A stretch of 64,000 nt of DNA from Arachnopeziza araneosa (lineage: Eukaryota > Ascomycota > Leotiomycetes > Helotiales > Arachnopezizaceae), in NCBI GenBank assembly GCA_003988855.1, contig QYAI01000044.1, forward strand, positions 186,001 to 250,000. The letters run 5' to 3'. Numbering within the stretch: the first letter of the stretch is position 1; every line of letters starts with the position of its first letter. A program made the translations under genes and the position numbers. Below the pieces are notes generated by a model. That model saw nothing but the letters and a program-made list of their open reading frames with translations. It was not told the origin of the DNA and did not search any database. This document shows, piece by piece, positions 39,093 to 49,194 of the stretch.

Positions 39093-40349
39093 GAAGCATC
39101 ATGTGTTTACCAATAACTTGATCAGATATACCAAGTACCGTCGTATTGTTCGCGAGTTTGACAAGCATGGCGGTGGTTGTGACTCCGTAGGAAGGTCGCA
39201 GCTATGAGAGGAGGTATGCACATGGTCCCAGAACGGGAAGGCTTGCAGCGCCTAATAGAGTGCAGGGAAGAGCTGCCCACACGTGGAAAGGTTAGCAAGT
39301 TGGTGGTAGGGAGGTAGGGAGGTAGGTAGCTGGTCTCTGTTGCCTTCACCCCGTTCTGGATCCCGAGTGCTCCCTAGTATGGCCAGGTTTGCCTGTTTAG
39401 GAGGCTGATTCTCCCACTAGCAGCAGATCTGGCTTGGTTGCGGTGAGCAGGACGGCGGTGTCTGGTTGAAGACGTGTCGGTTTCGAACAGAGTGACTGCG
39501 GGACGAGGCGAGATTGCAGAGGAGCCCTTTCTAGAAGTCCGAAAGAAGGTTGGGGCTGGTTTAGAGGGAAATATAGGGCTTCGAGCAGCCTCTGACCTCC
39601 AGCATGGGGATGGGGGGGCGGCAGCAATGGCTCGTCGTCACTCCTCCGGACGGCTAGGAACCTGGGAACCAGGTAGGTAGGTACAGTCTTTTCATATCGT
39701 CTCCCGGTCCAACCTGTCGCGAGTCAAGTCTTGTTGTAACCCGATTGGAGCGCCAATTCGGATGATGGAAGGAGAAGCAAGAGGCAATCTCGAAGGCTGC
39801 ACGCAGGCTGAAGCGCAAGGGACGGTACCCCACCGGAATTCACGTTTTACCTCGCCTCCCCAGGCACTGAACCGCATCGTCCCCGGCTTCCGCACTGCCA
39901 GCGCCCATGGTGCCGGGGCAGACTCTCTTTCCGGTGCCGCTTGGGATGGACACCTGCTGGTCGCGAAACGCTGTAAAGACTAGTAGCCATCATTCTTCGT
40001 CCCACTGTGGGTCGTGGTCCTGCACACGTTGGGACGGGGTGGACATCACGCGCTGCCACCAGTCAACCGGCAACTTGGGGCTTCGGTACTAGGGCGGGTT
40101 CCACACTTGTACCCTCATGTTTTAGCTTGGCTCCCCGCAAATTCCAATTCTACGAGGAGAACAAAACAAGTCCAACCGACCCCCCCCTCTTCGTCTCTTC
40201 TCTTCCTCTCCAAGACTTGATTGACCTTCTCCCACTGCTCTCGCCAGAAGCATCCCGCCGCAGTCATCTCGAACTTCGATCAAACCGCCTCTGCTGTCGA
40301 GACACCTCCCCATTGCCGAGGTCTGATCCTAGACTTGCCGCACCACCAG

Positions 40350-40350
<1 letters not shown>

Positions 40351-40383
<33 letters not shown>
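40351..40383. repeat. CA microsatellite
   Basis: About 16 uninterrupted CA units in the region upstream of the Zn2Cys6 factor gene, roughly 320 bases before its start codon. Likely length-polymorphic between isolates. Confidence 0.95.
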
Positions 40384-40385
<2 letters not shown>

Positions 40386-40705
40386 CCAGGACATGAACCA
40401 TTGCGTCGTTACTGAAGCCAACTAATCTGTGGAGGAGAACTCTGGGCCGCGCATCGGTGGACACGGCCCGATAGTGAGCCTGGGGGCTGCTCCTCTCTCT
40501 ACCATTGGCGCTGCGGGACCCCGACTTTCTGCATCCCCAACTCCTTCACATAATAAGATTTCAACGACGCAGGTGCCGACGCAAAGAAGCGGGTTCCCTC
40601 TTCACATGAGAATGATGTGACCAAGGATCCTATTTGCTGTCGATATACCCACCTCCTCTGCCCTCTTCACCCTCTCGCGTGCGACCCGGCGTCTTCGTTT
40701 TCAAC

Positions 40706-43323
40706 ATGTCACGGCCGCAGGTTGGCATTGAACGACTCCCTGCACGTCGCATGAGCAACGAACCACGAGAATCAATGAATTGCAAATCCTGTCGCAAGCG
40801 GAAGGTGAGTTCATCACCCAAACAAATTATTCCGTGTGTCTAAAGGTTTTTCCAGATCAAGTGTAACCGTCTGCGCCCGATTTGTGAAGCATGCCAGGTC
40901 TTTCAATGCCCATGTGTATATGGTGAGCAGTATCAACGCAATGAACAGAAATTGATTAACAACCTCTCAGACGCGGTGCCCAAGAAACGAGGACCTAAAA
41001 CAGATGTTCTAGAAGCTTTGTTGAAGAGGGTCGATGGATTGGAGAAAAGGTTGCAGCATGAGAAGAAATCCGCGTCGCCTAAAAATGGCGAGGAACGACA
41101 GAGTCAAGAGGAGGAGAGTGAAAAGCCAGCACCAACCGAAACCAACATTGAGGAGTTGGAAACTGCCGTTTACTCTCCTGCTTCTTTGCAGTAAGGAATT
41201 ATCTGGAAGGCTCAAACATTCTCCTGACAAACTCGCAGCGAATCATCCCCTCCACCGCCGGTCCAGCTTGATGTATTATTAGACACTTATTTCGTTCGAA
41301 GTCACAGTCGCCCATTTCAAATTATCGAGGAAACGAGTACGAGACAACGCATCAGAACTAATCAAATCCCCATTTTTCTTCTCAATTCCATCTATGCTGT
41401 TGCTGCCAGGTATTTCCAATCTGACATTTGGGAGTTCTTCTGACCAACAGCAGATATGCTGCACACCCAAATGGGTATCATGCAGCAATACAATTGAGTG
41501 AAGAATATGCTCTTCGAGCGAGATCCGAATTGGATATCGATGAGCCCTCGATTGAGTGCTTGCAAGCTCTTCTGCTGCTCGTTCTTGCTTTTACAGCTGC
41601 CGGGAAAGGGAAGAAAGCTTATATGTTGCTCGGTAAAATTATCACGGAAGTTTTGAATATTTTGCTGATTGTACATAGCAACTGCAGTAGGCATGTCAAT
41701 GGCCCTTTCTCTCCATCGCGAATCTGAATTCGAAAAATCCAACCTCACACCAATCCAGCGCGAAACCCATCGCCGCCTTTTCTGGAGCTGCTACCTCCTC
41801 GACCGATTCTCGGCATGCGGCTCTAAGCGCCCGTCGCTGATATCAGACAAATGTATAGTTTTACGATTACCAGCGTGGTCACCAGGGATAGGAGTGCTTC
41901 CCGTGGAGGGCGAATTCTTCCAATCGGCCTCGAATCTTCAGTATGGGAAGAAGAGCCAAGGAAGCACGGGAATGCTCACCGATATCGCTCGTATTCTTGG
42001 AGTTACGAATCGATATCTGGCAGCGGGAGGTGTTAAAGGGGACAGCCATTTCCCATGGCATTCATTATCCAACCTGTCAAAAATAAGGAACGACCTGGAT
42101 ATCTGGGCGAGTGGCACACAGGATGTATTCTCCAGCGTTGATTCATTATTCGGACAATCGGACTCTACCATGCTGGTACTGAGCAAGTTGATCTATCACC
42201 TTATTCATTGTCTGATCTATCGACCGTTTTTGCCTATCGATCTGGCAGAGTTGGCAGGGACTGGCCAACATCAGAGCTGGCAGATCGAGGCTACGAACCT
42301 GTGCTTCTTGCATGCCAACGCCATTGCTGAACTGGTCGAACTTGGTAAGTGTCACACATCATTCTTCCAACGCGTTTTTTTTCTTTGAGCCAACGTATAA
42401 TTCCAGGCAAACAATCACACTCCGTCGAATATCCTGCCTTCACAGGCTATTGTATCTTCACTGCTGCCACCGTCCACGTCCATGGCGCACACTACCAACT
42501 TCCTACCCCCACATCTCCCTTTTCAAGTGCCGCTGAATTTCTCTCGCGGGAAATGCAACAACTTTCTGAACTACGATATGCCTGGTCATCTGTCCAACAT
42601 CAACGCGATACTCTACAAACAATATATAATTGCCATTCTGAGCTGGTGAAGTCGTTGGCCAGTAATCCGATGCGCTACTCACCGGTGTTTCATCTGGAAG
42701 ATTTTTTTGATAGATACGGAGACATGGGCGTGTATTTTGATAGCGCCAATGTTTCATTCGAGGACATTTCCAGCGATGTCCAGGAACAATTCACTGGACA
42801 TGGTCTTTATGTGCCGAGGGAAGCTTTGCCACCTGGAAAGAGGAAACGTTCTGAGACTGGTCCAAGAAGGAACAAACATCTTGACCTCAAGACCCAGCAC
42901 CAGATGAACCATGGGGATGTTGCTCTTATCTCTCCAAATCCCTCAGACTTGCACTCTCAGGATCTCCAAAACCAAAGCCAGATACTTCCTCAAACGCCCC
43001 CACAATCAGCATTCAGCGCTCTCGGTCAAACCCCAATCTCTTTCAGTCCATCCTTTCACTTCTCTACTGAACCAGGCGCCTACGATCCCATGTTTGGGTT
43101 GAGTCCTAGCATGGGCTTCGCCACGACCCACAACACTGGCTTTGGAAATGGAAAAGAGGGAGCAGGTGTTACGCCAGGAGGAGATAGTGTAGGCACGCAT
43201 GAGAGCGAGAAGGATCCATTCTTGAGTCTATTGGAGCAGCTGGCAGAAAATGAAGGAAGAGAGGGTGGGGGAGGGCCCAGTGAGCTGGACTTCTTCCTCG
43301 CGGGAGGGAGCGCAGGGAGCTAG
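40706..43323 (+). CDS. Zn2Cys6 (fungal-specific) transcription factor
   Basis: Model: exons 40706-40804, 40856-40922, 40971-41190, 41239-41409, 41454-41632, 41679-42344, 42407-43323; 772 aa. The binuclear cluster is C26, C29, C36, C43, C46, C53 (C-x2-C-x6-C-x6-C-x2-C-x6-C), split by the first intron. It is followed by the linker KKRGPK and a short dimerisation helix (VLEALLKRVDGLEKRLQ). A fungal_trans/MHR domain spans about 150-480 (VLLDTYFVRSHSRPF, LFWSCYLLDRFSACGS). The C-terminus is Gln/Pro/Ser-rich, then Gly-rich, and probably activating. Targets unknown; the neighbouring oxygenase and fusion transporter are possible but unproven. All introns have good GTGAGT-type donors except exon 4, which uses GTATTT. 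Confidence 0.9.
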
Positions 43324-44409
43324 TTGGAAAGGGATGCGAACAGGAACGCCTGAGGAACTTGAAGGTTGGGGCTGAGAAAGAGAGGATTGTATAATAAAAG
43401 TCTTTTTTGGGAGAAAAGGTGTTTATCGGGGGTGGGGATAGGCGCCTGGAAGGGATACTTAAGGTTAGGTTCTGGATCAGGTCTAGATCCGGAACAGGGA
43501 GGAAGGGCTTCTCAGGATAGTGTTGGAGGATCTACTACTGTATATACCTACGATCCCCTCGGAATAGAAGCAAGCCCAGACAGATGCGTGGTCCCAAGAA
43601 CCAAGCTGTCGGGGTGGCGCGAACAACCCCGATTGTTTCTCGTCCAACTCGGACGTCAAATTTCCCCCCTCTCACTCTCTGTTTGGTGGAGCCAGAATGC
43701 AGGGTTGATTGCCACCCCCCCTGGAGAATTACTCGCTTTTCCATCTGCATCTTCGGAAGGGTTTGTGCAGATGCAGAGTTACGTACCGCGGCATTCTCGA
43801 GGCTGGAATGGACAGAAAAGAACGTGGAAAAATGTGCCGGTGTCGAGATCAGAGAACAGAAAGATGCCGGCCGATTTACTGTTCTGTTCTGTCCTGTTCT
43901 GCTCTGCACTGTTTCTGTCGGGCCCCGAGTCGGCGCTCCAGCGCTTCCAGGCCAGCGAGAGAGGTCGACCCAGATCGACGTCATTCTCGGAAACAGCCTC
44001 CCTGAACCACCCACGACAGACTCATGCTCCCCACCACTCGGCGCTATCACCGCAAAGGCGAATCAAAGAGCGTCGGTCTGCCGTGTCTAGCATGATTGCC
44101 AACCCCAGATTCCCATCGTGACGACCTGCAGAAAAGCCGGCCGAGCCCAGGTGCGCGGGAGATAGAGCGAGATTATACCTTTCAGTAGGGACTCCCCACT
44201 ACGTACGAGTACGGTCGCTTCCAGAGGGCCGACACATAAACTTGCAATCTCTCCCCGCCTTGGGCTGTTGCACCTCGATTCACCACGGAGAAGAGAATGC
44301 CATTGTTCACCTGGCTGCGGCGCTGGCAACCATGACATGCGACTTTCACTACGGTTCTTGGAGCAGTTGAAATTACAGCTAGGTGAGGAATCCCAACTAG
44401 CCAGATTCA
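43324..44409. other. Intergenic region, GC-rich, with pentanucleotide-like repeat
   Basis: A 251-codon frame (43366-44121) and overlapping frames on both strands are open here, but they share no domain or codon pattern and are better explained by base composition. An imperfect CTGTT/CTGTC repeat lies near 43,879-43,917. The 3' half is presumed promoter of the fusion gene. Confidence 0.35.
43879..43917. repeat. Imperfect CTGTT-type pentanucleotide repeat
   Basis: Roughly seven degenerate CTGTT/CTGTC/CTGCT units in tandem in intergenic DNA. It has no apparent function. Confidence 0.6.
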
Positions 44410-47406
44410 ATGTCGTCCCTAGACGGGAACCCGCGAGGCAAAACCGTCTTCATCGTCACAACGACAACCTTCATCCTTGCCTCTCTCTTCGTTGCAGCGA
44501 GATTGGTGAGCCGATTTGTGGTGCTGAAAACTAGAACGGCGGATGACTGGTGTATGATTCTGGCTTGGGTAAGCTCTGAAGCCTGGAAAGTTGTGCAAGT
44601 CGCTGATGGATTTAGTGCATTGCTTTTGGCCTGTCTTTTGCCATTGACTATGGTTGTGCGAATGGCCTGGGCCGGCGTGATGCGGATATCCCTACGGAAT
44701 GGTTACCATCATTGCGGAGCAGCGAATATGCTTTTACCATCCTCTACGTATGCTGTGCGTCTCTCGTCTTGAAGAATTTACTAACCCCGCTAGAACCCCG
44801 CTTTGATGGTCACCAAAACGTCTATTCTCATCTTCTACCTTCGTCTCTCTCGAAATACCCAGACACTTCTTCGAATCGCCTCACATATAACACTGGGCCT
44901 CGTCATTGTCTCTGGCATGGTCCTGACATTCTTCAATGCCTTTCAATGTAGCCCTCCAAGCGCTGCATATGATCCCTTGAGGAGCAACGATCATTGTCTG
45001 TCGATCGTAACGCTCTATCTCTGCTCAGCACCGGTCAATATCATTACAGATCTCGCCATATTGGTTCTTCCTATTCCGGTTCTAACTGGAATGCGTCTTC
45101 CTCAGCGACAAAAAAGTGTTCTCGTTTTTACCTTCACATTAGGTATCTTTGTTACCATAGTAGATGTCATACGAATCTACTTTCTTCAAAAAGCCGCCAC
45201 TGATCAATCTACCATTGGACAAGCGAGACTAGGCACTGAGGTTGACTTTGCGTGGAATGCGAGCACGGCTTTCATGTGGTCTGCTGTTGAGGTTAATGTC
45301 GGTATGATCTGCGCCTGCATACCTACTCTGAAGCCTCTTATCAAGCGGATTCTTCCTGCGATGATCACGGACTCGCGAGATGGGACAGAGAAGATGGGTT
45401 CCTTTTCGTCTCACGTTCAAGTCAATCAGAATAATCACCGTCACTCTGAATCGTCCATGGTTGATCCCACAGAACCTGGACCTGCTCACGCAAGTGATTT
45501 AGATCAGATGGATTTCATGGAGTTCCTCAAGACTCCAGATGGCTTGAGTGGTGGCATCAAACGAGGAATTTATAAGCAACATAAAGTATCAACTCTTGGT
45601 CCTAAAGAACCAGCACCTGCTCGCGTGAATGACCCAGAGCTTCAAATGGATATGATGGATTTTTTAACCACTCCAGCTACCCCAGGTGGTGGGATCGAAC
45701 CAGGATCTTTCCACCGAATGGAACCATCGGCTGCTGGTCCTACAAAACCAACACCTACTCATACGAATGATTCAGAACAGCAAATGGGGATGGTTGATTT
45801 TTTGACCACCCCAGCTATTCTAGGCGAAGGAGTTAAGCCAGGATCTTTCCATGCCCCAGCCGCTACTCATACTCACGCCACTGAAAATGCTGTTTATTTT
45901 GGATTTGTCAATATGCGTCGGCCGAAAAGTATGCTCAAGACAAGAGGCATGGAGTCTTTCAAGTACTGCGCCATTGTCACAATCTTGTTCTTCCTATGGG
46001 GTTTCTCGTATGGACTACTGAACACATTGAACAATGAGATCGCCACACTGGCCAGACAGACTGAGGCTCAGGCTTTGGGTCTTACAACTGCTTATTTTGG
46101 TTCCTATTTTTTCGGTGCTCTGACAGTTGGTCAATGGCTCCTGCGCCACGTTGGATTCAAGGCAACATTTATTTCTGGGTTGTGCATCTACGGAACCGGA
46201 ACTCTCATGTTTTGGCCTTCGGCCGTACTGCTCAGCTATCCCGGGTTTATCATCTCCCAGTTTGTCGTTGCATTTGGTCTCTCTGTTTTGGAAACTGCGG
46301 CGAATCCCTTCATCGCTCTCTGCGGACCCCCTGAGTACGCAGAATATCGATTACTCTTATCCCAAGCCGTCCAAGGCACAGCTAGTATCTGCAGTCAAGT
46401 GTTGGCCGAAAAGGTCCTATTCAACACTATTTTCGGCCCAGAGAGCTTAATCGACGTGCAATGGACATACCTTGCCATTGCGCTCTTCACCGTTATCCTA
46501 GCTCTCTTCTTCTACTACATGCCACTTCCCGAAGCCAGCGATGCTGATCTCCAGTCGCAAGCCGAATCTCTCGAAATCTATCCAGGTCAACCTGTACTTC
46601 CTTCTCTCCCAAGGATTCCACTCATCTACGTCTCATTAGGCTTGGCAGTTATTGCACAATTCCTGTACGTCGCTGCTCAAGAAAGCATGTCCGTGTTCTT
46701 CTCCTTACTCCTCGACTCCATCAAAAGATTTTCTTCGCCTGGACTCACATCAGATAATTACACCCTCCTAGGGCATGGTCTGTTCGCAGTCTCTCGCTTC
46801 TTATTCGCCCCCCTTACTCTCTACGTGCCTCCTCGTATCCTTCTTCTCGTCAGCTTCATCGCTGGACTCATCTTCGCAATCTTGACACAGTCACTCTCCA
46901 TCACCGTAAACGGCATTGCCGGCACTGCGTTAGTGTTCTTCTTCTTTGAAGGGCCCATATTCCCTCTCATCTACGCTATTGGATTACGTGGAATGGGCAG
47001 ACACGCGAAATGGGCTGCAGCATCTCTGACAGCCGCCTGTTGTGGCGGAGGCATCTTCCCCTTTGTCATATATGCTGTTCAACGACTGGAGACGAGAGAT
47101 GTGCAATACTCATACTGTGTCATCATTGCTCTTTTTGCGTTTGGGTCTTTATACCCAGTATATCTTAACCTCCTTCCCCGAGCGAGGTGGCAAGTTGATC
47201 CGAGGAGTCTGACTGACGTGCTGGGCCAAGCGAACAGCGAGGATCGAGCAAACAGGAAGGCGAGTACAGCGAGTAGTATGAAAAGATTTGGTAGACGGTT
47301 CAGTGACACTTATGGAAAGATGAAAGGAGGGAAAGGTGGGGAAACGGGTAACGTTAGGGGTGAAGTGGAGCATAGAGAGATTGTGAATAGAGTCGGAAGC
47401 TCTTGA
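44410..47406 (+). CDS. Fusion protein: Pth11-like rhodopsin domain joined to FucP-type MFS transporter
   Basis: Model: exons 44410-44568, 44616-44747, 44794-47406; 967 aa. Residues 1 to ~300 form a seven-helix Rhodopsin_fung (Pth11-related) domain: TRTADDWCMILAW, the conserved GCANGLGRRDADIPTEW loop, LYNPALMVTKTSILIFYLRL, a cysteine loop (FQCSPPSAAYD...DHC), and TDLAILVLPIPVLTGM. A ~180-residue linker follows, holding a ~45-residue unit repeated three times. From M483 a complete 12-helix MFS of the fucose/glucose/galactose-permease group follows: FFLWGFSYGLLNTLN, LETAANPFIALCGPPEYAEYR. The linker and both ends lie in one exon with no stop, so the fusion is seen directly in the DNA. Function of the combination is unknown: a membrane sensor coupled to a sugar transporter is an inference. 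Confidence 0.9.
45463..45858 (+). repeat. Three ~45-codon imperfect tandem repeats in the fusion linker
   Basis: Units begin at the proline codons 45466, 45601 and 45739 (spacings 135 and 138 bp, so 45 and 46 codons). Each carries a P-x-E/K-P-x-P-x-H/R motif, then QM-x-(F/M/V)-(M/V)-(E/D)-FL-(K/T)-TP, then G(V/I)(K/E)-(R/P)-G-(I/S)-(Y/F). The third unit ends at HAPAATH. Divergence between units shows the repeat is not recent. Confidence 0.8.
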
Positions 47407-48033
47407 TGGTTTTGAAATCCATCATAGATTATTCACGTATATATGGCTGATTTTTGTTTATATGGGCTAGGTAGGATTGTTGGAGATGGATCGATGGACT
47501 ACCTAGTGGGCATGCGTTAGCTCGGCGTTTCAGGCGTTGTGATATCCATCTACTAGGTTTTGAGTATTTCCTGATGGTTGGAGTAGTTTAAATATCTTGT
47601 GGGGCCATACTGGAGGGAGGTGAAATGGGGTTGAGGAACGAGACAGTTGTATTGAATATATCCAAAGAGAGAATAAAAGAACCGAGAGCAGAGCTCAGTA
47701 TCCATGTACACGAGGAGCTCCCACCGTAGGACCTCGTTCCAGCGCACGTGAGACCCCCTGCCATGGATGCGTTTAGGGCCCATTCCCCGTGACGTTTTTT
47801 CAGCATCGTCCATCCGCGATCGATCTACCATGCGCAAAACATTCATAGGAGAAGCTCTGGACCAGAGGGGAAGGGTGCGTACAGTCCCTGGGGTGGGGTC
47901 TGGTCGGAAAAAGAAGAGTTTGAACACAGGCCACCGGGCACAGAGCACGGTTTGATTTCATACGGCTTGATAGCTTGATGACTGGTCGGATTACTGGGTA
48001 TCCCCACATATGTCTATCTGATGGATCTCAAAG
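47407..48033. other. Intergenic region between convergent genes
   Basis: 3' flanks of the fusion gene (+) and the DyP gene (-). The frames seen are not coding-like. Composition is ordinary here and changes to strongly GC-rich just inside the DyP gene. Confidence 0.35.
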
Positions 48034-49194
48034 TCAGTCATCACCTAGGCTGGCGAGCAGACTTGCCGGCGGCGCGAAGAAGGTCGTCCCCGTCAAGGGC
48101 TTGGAGAAGTCGAGCAGGCGGTCGTGCAGGCCCGGGGGATCGCCGATGAACATGCGACACAGCATCTTCTCGACGACCCACAGCCGGCGCGAGTAGCCGA
48201 TGAAGTAGGTGCCGAAGACGCCGGCGCCGGGGGAGCCAAAGGGCATGTTGTCGCGCAGGATGTCGCGCTCGACGCCGCCCTCGTCGGCGATGGTGGCGAG
48301 CGTCTTGTGCGCCTTCTGCTGCTCGGCCGGCGCGTCGTCCAGCTCGACGTTGTCCAGCTTGGTGCGCCCGATGATGGCCTCCTGCTGCTCGGCCGCGAGC
48401 GTCCTCCACCCAGCCATGTCGTGCACGTACTTCTGCACGACGACGTAGCTGCCCCCGGCGGCGGCGGCGTCGTCGTCGCTCGCGACGAGGATGGAGTCGG
48501 GCACCGCGGGGCCGACGGGGTTGGCGGTGCCGTCGACGAAGCCGAGGAGGTCGCGGACGTCGAAGTAGCGGAACCCGACCGTCTCGTCGACGACGGCGAC
48601 GGTGCCCCCCAGCTGGTCCAGAAGCTGCTTCTCGAACTCGAAGTTGAGGTCGCGCCGCTCGGAGCGGATATGGAAGAGCAGGTCGCCCGGGGTGGACACG
48701 GCCGTGTGGACCGCCCCCGCGAAGGGCTTGAAGGGGTGGAGCTCGGCGGGGCGGGGACGGCGAGTGATGCGGTCCCAGGCGGCGCTGCCGATGCCGACGG
48801 TGCAGGCAAACGAGGCGTTGAGGTCCCGGATGGACACGTTCTTTGCGAGCCCCGAGAGCCCGGCGAGCGTGGAGCGGACCGTCTGGGTCCCCTCCGGGCT
48901 GCTGTCCTTGATGGCGAGGACGAGGAAGGTCGCTGCTTGCGTGAGCGGCGCGTCAACCCGCTGGGGCTCCATGGGGACACGGCGGCTCATCTTGGGCGTC
49001 GCGGTGCTGAATCTCCTGACGGTACTGCTCTGCAGGCTGCTTCTCGATCGTTGCTGTGATCTGTAACCTCGCGGGTGGTGAGATAGGTGGGAGACGGGTC
49101 TTGGTGGCTCTTGGACTCTTAACCGCTGCACCGATCTCTGAAGCCCGTCTGAGAATCCCTTACGAATGGCATTCCCGAGCGTGTATGTCTTCAT
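48034..49194 (-). CDS. DyP-type heme peroxidase (YfeX-like)
   Basis: Intronless ORF, 386 aa from the ATG at 49194. Conserved residues with expected spacing: GFVDG (218-222) with the catalytic D221, proximal heme His H296 (QQKAHKTL), and distal R314 (ILRDNMPFG); GTYFIGYSR follows. DyP enzymes use hydrogen peroxide to oxidise dyes, lignin-like phenolics or, in the YfeX group, porphyrinogens. Residues 1-68 are Arg/Ser-rich with no acidic run and end in RRFSTATPKMSRR, which looks like a mitochondrial presequence; an internal ATG at 48990 would make a 318-aa cytosolic form. The domain is very GC-rich (48421-48480: 43 of 60 bases by hand count), unlike flanking DNA and unlike the presequence, which suggests foreign origin. 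Long antisense frames over it are artefacts of this composition. Confidence 0.92.
   Translation of the reverse strand: MKTYTLGNAIRKGFSDGLQRSVQRLRVQEPPRPVSHLSHHPRGYRSQQRSRSSLQSSTVRRFSTATPKMSRRVPMEPQRVDAPLTQAATFLVLAIKDSSPEGTQTVRSTLAGLSGLAKNVSIRDLNASFACTVGIGSAAWDRITRRPRPAELHPFKPFAGAVHTAVSTPGDLLFHIRSERRDLNFEFEKQLLDQLGGTVAVVDETVGFRYFDVRDLLGFVDGTANPVGPAVPDSILVASDDDAAAAGGSYVVVQKYVHDMAGWRTLAAEQQEAIIGRTKLDNVELDDAPAEQQKAHKTLATIADEGGVERDILRDNMPFGSPGAGVFGTYFIGYSRRLWVVEKMLCRMFIGDPPGLHDRLLDFSKPLTGTTFFAPPASLLASLGDD

Larger units (their letters stand above)
37887..40705. other. 2.8-kb intergenic region
   Basis: Contains a 17-bp tandem duplication (38592-38625), a perfect 22-bp palindrome (39071-39092), GGTA-type short repeats near 39,300-39,330 and 39,670-39,684, and a CA microsatellite (40351-40383). 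The first kilobase is AT-rich; the part from 39,400 is GC-richer and pyrimidine-rich. No coding gene is supported. Confidence 0.35.

Noticed and set aside
43366..44121. 251-codon open frame on the plus strand between the Zn2Cys6 and fusion genes
   Set aside because: Two other frames and the minus strand are also open here, the translation has no domain, and it spans a simple repeat. Base composition explains it.
48093..49059. Long antisense and alternative frames over the DyP gene (295 and 311 codons)
   Set aside because: They are shadows caused by extreme GC content. Their translations are Ser/Pro/Thr- or Asp/Gly/Val-biased without domains, while the DyP frame has all catalytic residues.
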